Assembly (NCBI RefSeq): GCF_003990335.1
Contig: NZ_CP034683.1
Location: forward strand, 1,750,501 to 1,814,500
DNA: 64,000 bases
DNA from: Rheinheimera mangrovi
GTDB lineage: Bacteria; Pseudomonadota; Gammaproteobacteria; Enterobacterales; Alteromonadaceae
Direction of reading: 5' to 3'
Under the pieces are notes generated by a model. It saw only the letters and a program-made list of their open reading frames with translations, did no database searches and was not told the origin of the DNA. Shown in pieces: positions 1 to 7,556 of the stretch (positions within the stretch are counted from its first letter, which is position 1; each line of letters starts with the position of its first letter). The translations under genes and the position numbers were made by a program.

Positions 1-837
1 ACAACGGGATGGCACCACCTGAAACACGTCACCCGCCACAATATTCTGTTTTAAGGCTTCAACCTGTGCGACAAAGTCGGCGTCGCTGATATCGACTTTA
101 ACTTCAGCTTTTGCCGCTGGTTCTGCTGCCTGAGTTGTGGTCTCAGCTGCATGCTGCAACAACTGCTGTAGTTCAGACAAGCGCTGGCCAATGACAAAAT
201 ACTGCTGCTGGGCTGCCGCGCCACAAAATACATTACCAATAAGGCGGCTGTTGTTGGCCTGATGATCCACCACTAATAAGGTTTCAGCCAGATAAAACAG
301 GTAGTCAGGGCATTGGTTTTCTGCGGTCGGCACTTGAGGTAAGTCTTCGACCATGGCGACTAAATCGTAACCAATCACACCGCCTAAAAAGATCGCCAAA
401 GGCTCGTCGCTGTTGTTCTGCAGTTGTTGTTGCAGTAAACGCAAAACAGTCAGTGAGTTCGGTAGCAATAAGCGGCTTTCTTCGTCAAGCAGTGGGTCGG
501 CTTTGGCAAACTGTACTCTGAGTTGGTTGGATGACAAATCAAGTTCTGCTTTGCCTTGCAGCAAAGACGCCAGATAAGGCAGTAAGGTTTTGCCGTTGTC
601 GGTTAAGGCTTCCACCTGAACCTGCAAGCCATTGCATTCAATACGCAAAGCCGCGTCAATTAACATCAGGCTTTTTAAACTGTTCTTACTGTCTATTTCT
701 GCCGATTCAAGTAACAACGCCATTTGGCCCTGGCTGGTTAAGGCTCTGAAGCTTTGCAGCGGATCGGGCTGAATGCTCAGGGTCTGACTGAAGCTGGCCA
801 CTTGTCCTGTGGTGGTAGTTATTTGCTGTAAGTTCAT
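1..837 (-). CDS. trpE: Anthranilate synthase component I (5' part, runs off window)
   Basis: TrpE makes anthranilate from chorismate with glutamine- or ammonia-derived nitrogen, the first committed step of tryptophan synthesis. The first 279 codons are present; the gene continues beyond position 1. Visible marks are the LLESAEIDSK segment (about residues 42-51), which in the family forms the tryptophan feedback site, and near the window edge GDVFQVVPSR, the start of the chorismate-binding domain. The 837 nt are an exact reading frame with no internal stop. The ATG follows a leader region with two attenuators, as expected for the first gene of a trp operon. Identification is secure; the catalytic half is not visible. 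Confidence 0.96.
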   Translation of the reverse strand, partial: MNLQQITTTTGQVASFSQTLSIQPDPLQSFRALTSQGQMALLLESAEIDSKNSLKSLMLIDAALRIECNGLQVQVEALTDNGKTLLPYLASLLQGKAELDLSSNQLRVQFAKADPLLDEESRLLLPNSLTVLRLLQQQLQNNSDEPLAIFLGGVIGYDLVAMVEDLPQVPTAENQCPDYLFYLAETLLVVDHQANNSRLIGNVFCGAAAQQQYFVIGQRLSELQQLLQHAAETTTQAAEPAAKAEVKVDISDADFVAQVEALKQNIVAGDVFQVVPSRC

Positions 838-862
838 GGTTTTCCTAAATTCCTAAAACAAT

Positions 863-885
863 AAAGCCCGCATCAAGCGGGCTTT
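863..885 (-). terminator. trp attenuator 2 terminator (proximal, before trpE)
   Basis: On the minus strand AAAGCCCGC, loop TTGAT, GCGGGCTTT form a perfect 9-bp stem followed by ATTGTTTT, about 25 nt before the trpE start. The competing antiterminator is visible: AGCGGGC at 920-914, overlapping the leader stop codon, is the exact complement of GCCCGCT at 882-876 inside the terminator stem. A further 7-bp hairpin (CGGACAA/TTGTCCG, 897-913) lies between them and would nest inside the antiterminator loop. This is the classic layout of ribosome-controlled attenuation. Confidence 0.9.
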
Positions 886-918
886 TTGGCTGTATTCGGA
901 CAATAGTTGTCCGGCCCG

Positions 919-969
919 CTAAACAGGAAGTCGCCACCAGTGCCAACGTGTTACTTGAGAATTCATCAT
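919..969 (-). CDS. trpL: trp leader peptide 2 (proximal)
   Basis: The 16-residue peptide reads MMNSQVTRWHWWRLPV and contains three Trp codons in four positions (W9, W11, W12). An AGGAAA ribosome-binding site sits just upstream of the tandem ATGs. Its stop codon overlaps segment 2 of attenuator 2. By analogy with enteric trpL, stalling at the Trp codons when charged Trp-tRNA is scarce should favour the antiterminator and let transcription reach trpE. Too short for most gene finders; support comes from composition and position. Confidence 0.88.
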   Translation of the reverse strand: MMNSQVTRWHWWRLPV

Positions 970-1013
970 TGTTTTTCCTGTAGTTAAATTTTCATCAGTC
1001 CAGAAACAAAAAA

Positions 1014-1035
1014 GCCCGCATCTTTCGAAACGGGC
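1014..1035 (-). terminator. trp attenuator 1 terminator (distal, first in the transcript)
   Basis: On the minus strand GCCCG (1035-1031) pairs with CGGGC (1018-1014) and is followed directly by six T residues (1013-1008), as in an intrinsic terminator. AACGGG at 1074-1069, overlapping the stop codon of leader peptide 1, is the exact complement of CCCGTT at 1034-1029, so an antiterminator can form in its place. It lies between leader peptide 1 and leader peptide 2. The stem is shorter than that of attenuator 2 and so perhaps less efficient. Confidence 0.8.
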
Positions 1036-1072
1036 CTGGTTTTATAGCGAATACAACGCCTCCACACACCCG

Positions 1073-1126
1073 TTAAGGAGTATGCCACCACCAAATGTGA
1101 GTTTGAGTTGTTGTTTGAAATTGCAT
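1073..1126 (-). CDS. trp leader peptide 1 (distal), second Trp-rich leader
   Basis: A 17-residue reading frame, MQFQTTTQTHIWWWHTP, carries three consecutive Trp codons. It begins about 45 nt downstream of a good promoter -10 box and is followed by its own terminator/antiterminator pair. The ribosome-binding site is weak (AGCGGG about 10 nt upstream). Three adjacent Trp codons in 17 are very unlikely by chance, so I read this as a second trp leader peptide in tandem with the proximal one. Translation is inferred, not shown. Confidence 0.8.
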   Translation of the reverse strand: MQFQTTTQTHIWWWHTP

Positions 1127-1170
1127 TGGCTATAAACCCGCTGTTAGTAAGTCGCTCTGAAAACGCCTCT

Positions 1171-1199
1171 ATAAAACCCTGAAATCAAATGGCCGTCAA
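1171..1199 (-). promoter_or_regulatory. Predicted trp operon promoter
   Basis: On the minus strand TTGACG (1199-1194) and TTTTAT (1176-1171) are separated by exactly 17 nt, a good sigma-70 match. Transcription would start near 1163-1165, upstream of leader peptide 1, so both attenuators lie in the 5' leader. I could not recognise a clear TrpR operator palindrome over it. Confidence 0.7.
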
Positions 1200-1248
1200 G
1201 CGCTGTTTGGTTATAAGTCCAAAAAAAACCATATAAGCGGATAGATGG

Positions 1249-3066
1249 CTAAATTTCTTGTTGTAATTTTCTGGCCTCAGCGGTTTTGCCTGATGCCTTC
1301 AGTACCTGAACTAACCGTTTGAGCGTCCCCTGAATTTCTTCGGCCGGACTTTTATTATGTCGCAGTATGCGAAGCTCTTTTAGGTAAAAGAGTTCGGCTT
1401 TGGCGTATTCTTGTTTGAGCTGATAAATGCGTGCCAGTCTATACAGGCAGCTTGCCAAATCAGGATGCTCTGGAGGGAGTGAGGTTTCAGCTATAGTCAG
1501 TGCCCGGTGGTAAAGCTGTTCAGCATCCAGCAGTTTATTCTGGTCTTTGTAATAATCAGCTAAACCAACCAGAGTGGGCAGTAGTTTAGGATGTTTAGAG
1601 CCTAAAGTATTCTGCTGATTAACCAAGGCTGTTTTCAGCAAGTGTTCTGCCCGGCTATCACCTAACTCCTTATACATGCGGCCTAAATTAACCTCCATTG
1701 TGCTGACACTCAGGTGGGTAGGGCCCAAGATTGGTCTTAATGTTTCTACTGCTTGCTCTAACAGTTTTTGCGCAGCAGCGGTATCTCCTAGGTCGTCCAG
1801 AACTAACGCCAGATTGTTCTGCGACATGGCTACGTCTGGATGTCTTTCTCCAAAAAGTTTTAAACGCATAGTTAAGGATTGCTGATGGTAGTGTTTTGAT
1901 TTTTCAGTATCGTTTTTGTCTGAATACAGAGACCCTATATTGTTTAATAATGTTGCGACCTCCTGATGATCCCCATTGTGGGCTGAACGCAGCAGTGTTA
2001 AAGCTGATTGGTAATGCTCCTCTGCTTCACTCAGCAGAGAAAGATCCTGAGCCCTGGACGCTAGTTGGTGGTAAATAGAAGCTAAGTCTGCTTCGGCATA
2101 GTTTGGGTCAGTTGATGCTAACTTTAGCGCATACTCGCTGTATTTGTAGGCTGTGCTGTATTGACCCTGTTCTGCCATATTTTCTGAGATATTTTGGATT
2201 ATTTGAGTCAAACGGCTGTCATTTGGGGGCAGCACTTGCTCAGTGATTTCCAAAGCTTGGATTAAAGCTTGTTCAGCTTGTTTAAACTCTGTGAGGTCGG
2301 CGTAAGCGGAGGCTAGCCCTTGCAAATGATTGGCTTGTTCCAAACTAACAGCTGTGGGCGAGGACTTTCGTTGCTCAATTGCCTGCAGAAACAATTGTTT
2401 TGCAGTTTCGGCATTACTAAGTTGCAATTCAACTAGTGCAAGATTATGTAAAGATGTCGCCTTATCGGCTGTTGTTGCCAGTTTTGAGCTCTGGCTCCAT
2501 TTCAAACTTTGTTTGCAGCGCTCCATCGCTAGAGTAAATTCTGCTTTTTGCCAATGTAAATTACACAACTCTTCCAGCGCGATACCACGTTTGCTGTGTG
2601 CAGCATCCTGATGTTCAAAGCGTTGAAGCGCAAGCTGAAATATGCGCATAGCTTCGGCGTCCTGATGAGCATATAGCCTGAGTTGCGCTTGTGAGACCAT
2701 TAATGGCGCTGACAAAGGCTGAATCGATGAACTTTGCTCTAGTAAGAGAGCTTTTTTGAGATAGCGTTGGACTTCTAGCTGATCAGCAGTGTTCACGAAT
2801 CCCAAAACTGCTAAATATGCATCTAATTGTCGCTCCAGTTGCTGCTCTGTTTGAATGCTCAGTTGCCCGTAAAGAGCAGCTCTGTAAATGGCCAGCAATT
2901 GTTCATGCTGTTTTTTGTCGGAAAAAAAATACAATTCGACCGATTTATAATTCAGGCGCAGTTTTAAAATCAGTTCCTCTGTCGACTGAAATGGAAATAC
3001 CAGTGTCGTAAGCCAAAGCGCAACGCCTGACAACATATATAAAAAGATGAAATTGAGTTTTTTCAT
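1249..3066 (-). CDS. Membrane-anchored or secreted tetratricopeptide repeat protein
   Basis: A 605-residue protein with one hydrophobic N-terminal segment (about residues 5-26, signal anchor or signal peptide) followed almost entirely by helical repeats. From about residue 190 onward many units resemble the kinesin-light-chain type TPR (TPR_10/TPR_12): repeated patterns such as LNNIGSLYSDKND, SQNNLALVLDDLGD and LYRLARIYQLKQEYAKAE. Such proteins are protein-protein interaction scaffolds, and no enzymatic domain is visible. It lies between the trp promoter and an AraC regulator, transcribed like both. A specific role in the adjacent carbohydrate locus is possible but unsupported. Confidence 0.8.
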   Translation of the reverse strand: MKKLNFIFLYMLSGVALWLTTLVFPFQSTEELILKLRLNYKSVELYFFSDKKQHEQLLAIYRAALYGQLSIQTEQQLERQLDAYLAVLGFVNTADQLEVQRYLKKALLLEQSSSIQPLSAPLMVSQAQLRLYAHQDAEAMRIFQLALQRFEHQDAAHSKRGIALEELCNLHWQKAEFTLAMERCKQSLKWSQSSKLATTADKATSLHNLALVELQLSNAETAKQLFLQAIEQRKSSPTAVSLEQANHLQGLASAYADLTEFKQAEQALIQALEITEQVLPPNDSRLTQIIQNISENMAEQGQYSTAYKYSEYALKLASTDPNYAEADLASIYHQLASRAQDLSLLSEAEEHYQSALTLLRSAHNGDHQEVATLLNNIGSLYSDKNDTEKSKHYHQQSLTMRLKLFGERHPDVAMSQNNLALVLDDLGDTAAAQKLLEQAVETLRPILGPTHLSVSTMEVNLGRMYKELGDSRAEHLLKTALVNQQNTLGSKHPKLLPTLVGLADYYKDQNKLLDAEQLYHRALTIAETSLPPEHPDLASCLYRLARIYQLKQEYAKAELFYLKELRILRHNKSPAEEIQGTLKRLVQVLKASGKTAEARKLQQEI

Positions 3067-3161
3067 TGCGAGCTCTTGTTATGTCGGTTTCATTCCTTTG
3101 TATCGTATAGGTTTCAGCCGGTTTTTAAGGCCAGTCCATTTACGTACCGCAAGGCTTGTTG

Positions 3162-4331
3162 TTATCCGGAAATCACTTTTTCTCTGTACTGACTGGGCGT
3201 AACCCCTTCGAGCCGTTTAAAAAAAGTATTAAACACGGATTTACTATTAAAACCCACTTCGTAATAGATGTCGGTAATGGTTTTGGCATCTGGGCCTTTG
3301 TCGGCCAGCAGTTTTTTAGCGGCGGTGATCCTATGACTGTTTACATACTCATAGAAATTCAGCTGATAGGCTTGCTTTATAGTCAGCGACACTTTTTTCG
3401 CTGGATAGCCTGCAGCTTCGGCCAGCTTGTCCAGGGTGATATCCGGATGAGCATAAAACTTCTGTTGCAGCATGAGTTGCTCCAGTTTTTGCACTATCAG
3501 CGGATCAGACAGCGGGTTTTGTTCTTCTTTGGCTTCATACAGAGGCTGTTCGCTGACTGGTTCTACGCTGGAAAATGCAGTAAAACGTAAGAAAATCAGA
3601 ATGTTCAGCGCGATAAAGTTTAGATAATAACTGGATAATCCGACTACATTTAGCAGTTCTAAATTAAAGTTGTCGGTGAGTAGGCCATACAGTTTGATGC
3701 AGTGTAAAGCGCTGTCCCAGCCAAAAATCACCAGAAAAGACAGCAACATCAGTTTTAACCAGGCCACATCTGAGGTTTTCAGATCGGCTTGTTCGTGCCG
3801 CAATTGCTTACGGTAATTCCAGACCAGCAGGAAACAGCAAATCACATAACCCACCCGGACAAAACGTCCCATAGCTTCAAAATACAAATGCGGAGAAGAG
3901 TAGGCTATGTGCTGACTTTCAATCAGATCGAGGCGTGTTGCATGATCCAACGAATAAAAATTCCACAGCATATGCAGCGTATAGAGCAGCAAAGGTGTCA
4001 GATGCCACAGATGTTTTCGTTGTAACCGTACATCTTTATACAACAAAGCTCTGACAAAAAAGTACAGCAAAGGGCCATCTAAAAAGTAGGCGTAGCTGAA
4101 CAGGAAAAAAATATTGGGCGAGATATCCAGCAGCCAGATACGGAACAATTTGCCCCAGAACGTCAGCTCATGCAGCGGGATCAAAAAGTGGCAAAACAAA
4201 AACGCAGCTAAAAGCCAATTGCTTAAAGACGATCGTGGTGAAGAGGCCGCCAGCAGTAAAGCCAATAGCAGAGATTCAAAAGCCGTGACCACCATAAGCA
4301 GGTCATGGAAGTTAAACAGAATGGTATCCAT
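3162..4331 (-). CDS. AraC-family transcriptional regulator with membrane N-terminus
   Basis: The 389-residue protein has several hydrophobic helices over about residues 10-240 and an AraC/XylS-type double helix-turn-helix over roughly the last 105 residues, with DITLDKLAEAAGYP for the first helix pair and YYEVGFNSKSVFNTFFKR for the second, ending in the typical TPSQYR. This architecture is common among regulators next to TonB-receptor loci in marine and soil proteobacteria. It is divergent from the TonB receptor/halogenase/GH30 operon across a 453-bp gap holding an inverted repeat (4373-4390), so it is the likely local regulator. That assignment is inference from position. Confidence 0.85.
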   Translation of the reverse strand: MDTILFNFHDLLMVVTAFESLLLALLLAASSPRSSLSNWLLAAFLFCHFLIPLHELTFWGKLFRIWLLDISPNIFFLFSYAYFLDGPLLYFFVRALLYKDVRLQRKHLWHLTPLLLYTLHMLWNFYSLDHATRLDLIESQHIAYSSPHLYFEAMGRFVRVGYVICCFLLVWNYRKQLRHEQADLKTSDVAWLKLMLLSFLVIFGWDSALHCIKLYGLLTDNFNLELLNVVGLSSYYLNFIALNILIFLRFTAFSSVEPVSEQPLYEAKEEQNPLSDPLIVQKLEQLMLQQKFYAHPDITLDKLAEAAGYPAKKVSLTIKQAYQLNFYEYVNSHRITAAKKLLADKGPDAKTITDIYYEVGFNSKSVFNTFFKRLEGVTPSQYREKVISG

Positions 4332-4372
4332 AGCGGGTGTCGTCAGCGTTTGTCTTTGTTTTCGTTACGGTT

Positions 4373-4390
4373 TTGCACTTGATGGTGCAA
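4373..4390. promoter_or_regulatory. Inverted repeat, candidate AraC-regulator operator
   Basis: Perfect 6-bp arms TTGCAC and GTGCAA with a 6-nt spacer, 42 bp upstream of the AraC-type regulator gene in the divergent intergenic region. Position suggests an operator; the bound protein is not known. Confidence 0.35.
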
Positions 4391-4628
4391 GCAGATCTTT
4401 ACTATGCCTCCGTCCTCCTTTATCAGCAAGGACTTTGTATAAGAAACCACTGATACTTTAGTAATGACCACTTTTCCGCTGACTGGATTGAACACTGAAG
4501 TCGCTGAAGCTGACAACCACAAAGATTTAGAGCCGGATTTTGCTGATTTATTCTACAAACTTAAGGGTTCGGGTTCTGCAGGTGCCAGAGATTAAGTGTA
4601 GTATTTTCAATTATTTAATAGTACTAAT

Positions 4629-4654
4629 CGAGGTTCGACTTTATTCGAACCCCG
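4629..4654. other. Stem-loop in leader of TonB-receptor operon
   Basis: GGTTCGA (4632-4638) and TCGAACC (4645-4651) pair perfectly across a 6-nt loop, extended by two more pairs outside one mismatch. A seven-T run begins 9 nt after the stem, so it is not a textbook terminator. It could be a leader RNA structure, a weakened terminator or an operator. Confidence 0.4.
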
Positions 4655-4784
4655 ATAAGTGAATTTTTTTAACGCGTTCGACCTGTTTCAAACGACAAGT
4701 AGGGAGCCTTGGGTTAGGGTCAAATTGGCATAACAACATAATAAGGTGCAAAGCCGGCATCAACAGGGTAAGGAAGACATCAAA

Positions 4785-7541
4785 ATGAAAAAAACCAAGT
4801 TAGGCAGTGCCATTCAACAGATCTTAGGTCTGGCTGTTGGCGTTACATTGTTGCCATCGCTGGCGATGGCTCAGCAAGCTGAAACTGATGCTCAGACAAA
4901 GCAGAAGGCAGATGACAAAATTGAAGTCATTTCGGTGATGGGCATCCGTCGTAGTATGGAAACCACCATTGATATTAAAAAGAATGAAGCTTCTATTGTT
5001 GAAGCTGTGTCGGCAGAAGACATTGGCAAATTGCCGGATCAGAGTATTGCCGAATCCCTGACCCGTTTACCTGGCTTAGCCGGACAGCGGGTGAATGGCC
5101 GGGTGCAGGTGATCTCTATTCGTGGTCTGGCTCCGGATTTCTCTACGACGACGTTAAATGGCCGCCAACAAGCCAGTGCCGGTGATAACAGAGCCGTGGA
5201 ATACGATCAGTATCCTTCCGAGCTGATTAATGGTGCTGTTGTTTATAAAACCTCAGATTTAGCTATAGCAGGTATGGGCTTATCAGGTACTGTCGATATG
5301 CGCACCATCCGGCCTTTGGCTCATGGCGAGCAAACCCTGATGATGAACCTTCGGGGTGAAAAAAGCTCCTTTGATCAAATGCACCCTGAAGTGTCAGCTA
5401 ATGGCTGGCGTGGCAGTGTCTCTTATATCGACCAATTTGCCGACGATACTATAGGTGTCGCTGTCGGTTTTGCTCATATGGATACACCCACTCAGGTCAA
5501 ACATTACAAAGCCTGGGAATGGAACACGGTCGAAACAGCTCTGGAAGGCACAGACAATGACGATGCGCTGGGTTTAGTCGGTCAGGAAGTAACAGCTGTA
5601 GCTCGTAGTCAGGTGCGTGATGGCGTGATGGCTGTATTTGAATTTAAGCCCAACGATCAGCTGCACAGTACTATTGATACCTACTACTCCAAATTCGAAC
5701 AAGATGAAATTATGCGTGGCGTGATGTGGTTCACTAACCAGTGGACAGGCGACGGCATGCAGTTTGAAAATCCGACTTTTACTGAGTTTGGTGGTACTAA
5801 AGTGGTTCAAAGTGGCACAGCAACCAACCTGCGTCCTGTGTTGCGTAATGACAACAACACGCGCGACGATGAACTCAAAGCCATAGGCTGGAATACTATT
5901 TATACAGTGGATCGCTGGACTCTGGAGCTGGATTTATCCTATTCAGGCTCTGAGCGTGAAGAGCAGGTACTTGAAACTTACGCTGGTTTAAACAATAGCG
6001 GTTTTGACTCCATTGGTTTTGACCTGACGCCTCATGGCTTCCCCACCTACACCCCTGCGACAGATTACACTGATGTCAATCAGGTGCAGCTAAGTGACCC
6101 TGCACCCTGGGGCGGTTGGGGCCATGACGGTTCTATTCGTTATCCTCATGTCAAAGAGCAAATCCGCGAAGCCGAAGCAAGCGCCCGTTATGATTTAACT
6201 GACACAAGCCTTGGCACTAATTTTAGCTCCATTGATTTTGGTATGAATTTCACTAAACGCACCAAAGATAAAGTGGTGGACGATAACGACCTGTTTTTGA
6301 AAAACGACAGAGCGCCTGTCTCTATAGACCCTTCGTTGCTGGTGAGCCCAACCTCGCTGGATTTTGCCGGTATACCTGGCGTGATTTCATACGACATTTT
6401 ACCAACGGTCGACCGCTATTATGATGTGAAGCCAATTCTGGATACCAACAGATGGAATAAAGCCTGGGGTGTGGATGAAGAAGTCTTGACCAGCTATCTG
6501 CGGATGAATCTGGATACTGAAGTCTTTGGATTGCCACTCAAAGGTAACTTTGGTACTCAGGTGGTGCAAACCGATCAGCTGTCCAGCGGTTTCCTTGCCA
6601 GCGATTATGATCCGGACAATCCGGCCACTTTGGTTCAGGTGGAAACCGGCGCTTCTTATACCGATGTATTGCCGGCGCTGAACCTGAGTCTGGAAGTACT
6701 GGACGATCAGTTTGTCCGTTTTGCTGCGGGTAAAACCATGGCACGACCGCGTATGGATGAAATGCGCGCCAGTATTACCGCTGGTGTTGGCGTGGATTCA
6801 CGGCGCTGGAGCGGCAGCAGTGGTAACCCTGAACTGGAACCATGGCGTGCTAAAGCTTTGGATTTAACCTACGAAGCTTATTTTGATGGCAGTACTTATA
6901 TTGCAGCTGGTGCTTTTTATAAAAAGCTGGACAGCTATATCTACACCCAGAATTTTGACTTTGATTTTTCCAACGCACCGAATAATTCCACCATTGAACC
7001 TATCAGTCCTATTGGCAATATGAGCCGGCCTGCCAACGGCCAGGGCGGTAATATCAAAGGGCTGGAGCTGAGTATGTCGATTGATTTTGGCAATTACTAC
7101 GCGCCGTTGGAAGGTTTTGGTTTTATTGGTAGTCAATCCTGGTCGGATTCAAGTATTCAGCCTGATGGCCCTGGCACTTCAAGCAAGCTGCCGGGCTTGT
7201 CAGACCGGGTGCGTGATTTAACGCTGTACTTCGAACAAAACGGTTTTTCAGCCAGGGTGAGTCAACGTTACCGCTCTGAATTCCGTGGTGAAGTGGTGCA
7301 GCTGTTTGCGACGCGGGGTTACACCGAAGTGCTGGCGGACAAACAAGTAGATGCTCAGTTGAGTTACAGCTTTGATGAAGGCCGTTTTGATGGCGTGACT
7401 TTATTGATGCAGGTGAACAACCTGACCAACTCACCTTATACCACTCGTCTGAATACACTGCAGGGCGGTGGTAGTTACTTCCCTGAAGTTTATGAAGAAT
7501 ATGGCCGGCAGTTCCTGCTGGGCGTGAGTTACAAGCTCTAG
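4785..7541 (+). CDS. TonB-dependent receptor, Xanthomonas/Caulobacter carbohydrate type
   Basis: Outer-membrane active transporter of 918 residues. The frame is open 13 codons further upstream, but ATG 4785 is preferred: it has AAGGAAG upstream and opens directly into a signal peptide (MKKTKLGSAIQQ to AMAQ). The plug follows, with GKLPDQSIAESLTRLPGL and ISIRGLAPDFSTTTLNGR, typical of the TIGR01782 (TonB-Xanth-Caul) group associated with carbohydrate uptake. A large beta-barrel follows and the protein ends in LLGVSYKL, a plausible barrel end for BAM insertion. It is first in an operon with a halogenase-like enzyme (15-nt gap) and a GH30 hydrolase. The ligand is unknown; a glucoside or glycan fragment is inferred from GH30. 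Confidence 0.92.
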   Translation: MKKTKLGSAIQQILGLAVGVTLLPSLAMAQQAETDAQTKQKADDKIEVISVMGIRRSMETTIDIKKNEASIVEAVSAEDIGKLPDQSIAESLTRLPGLAGQRVNGRVQVISIRGLAPDFSTTTLNGRQQASAGDNRAVEYDQYPSELINGAVVYKTSDLAIAGMGLSGTVDMRTIRPLAHGEQTLMMNLRGEKSSFDQMHPEVSANGWRGSVSYIDQFADDTIGVAVGFAHMDTPTQVKHYKAWEWNTVETALEGTDNDDALGLVGQEVTAVARSQVRDGVMAVFEFKPNDQLHSTIDTYYSKFEQDEIMRGVMWFTNQWTGDGMQFENPTFTEFGGTKVVQSGTATNLRPVLRNDNNTRDDELKAIGWNTIYTVDRWTLELDLSYSGSEREEQVLETYAGLNNSGFDSIGFDLTPHGFPTYTPATDYTDVNQVQLSDPAPWGGWGHDGSIRYPHVKEQIREAEASARYDLTDTSLGTNFSSIDFGMNFTKRTKDKVVDDNDLFLKNDRAPVSIDPSLLVSPTSLDFAGIPGVISYDILPTVDRYYDVKPILDTNRWNKAWGVDEEVLTSYLRMNLDTEVFGLPLKGNFGTQVVQTDQLSSGFLASDYDPDNPATLVQVETGASYTDVLPALNLSLEVLDDQFVRFAAGKTMARPRMDEMRASITAGVGVDSRRWSGSSGNPELEPWRAKALDLTYEAYFDGSTYIAAGAFYKKLDSYIYTQNFDFDFSNAPNNSTIEPISPIGNMSRPANGQGGNIKGLELSMSIDFGNYYAPLEGFGFIGSQSWSDSSIQPDGPGTSSKLPGLSDRVRDLTLYFEQNGFSARVSQRYRSEFRGEVVQLFATRGYTEVLADKQVDAQLSYSFDEGRFDGVTLLMQVNNLTNSPYTTRLNTLQGGGSYFPEVYEEYGRQFLLGVSYKL

Positions 7542-7556
7542 CAGAAGGACGACACA

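Larger units (their letters stand above)
4332..4784. other. Divergent regulatory region, AraC regulator / TonB-receptor operon
   Basis: 453 bp without a convincing gene. It holds an inverted repeat TTGCAC-6 nt-GTGCAA at 4373-4390, a longer hairpin at 4629-4654 and a T-run at 4664-4670. A 43-codon frame at 4464-4595 lacks a ribosome-binding site and is not called. The downstream receptor has a good AAGGAAG site just before its chosen ATG at 4785. Confidence 0.6.

Noticed and set aside
4464..4595. 43-codon plus-strand frame in the AraC/TonB-receptor gap
   Set aside because: No ribosome-binding site and no recognisable family; the composition looks protein-like, so it may be a gene remnant, but support is too weak for a call.
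4629..4654. GGTTCGA-containing hairpin resembling a tRNA T-arm
   Set aside because: No acceptor, D or anticodon arms can be built around it.
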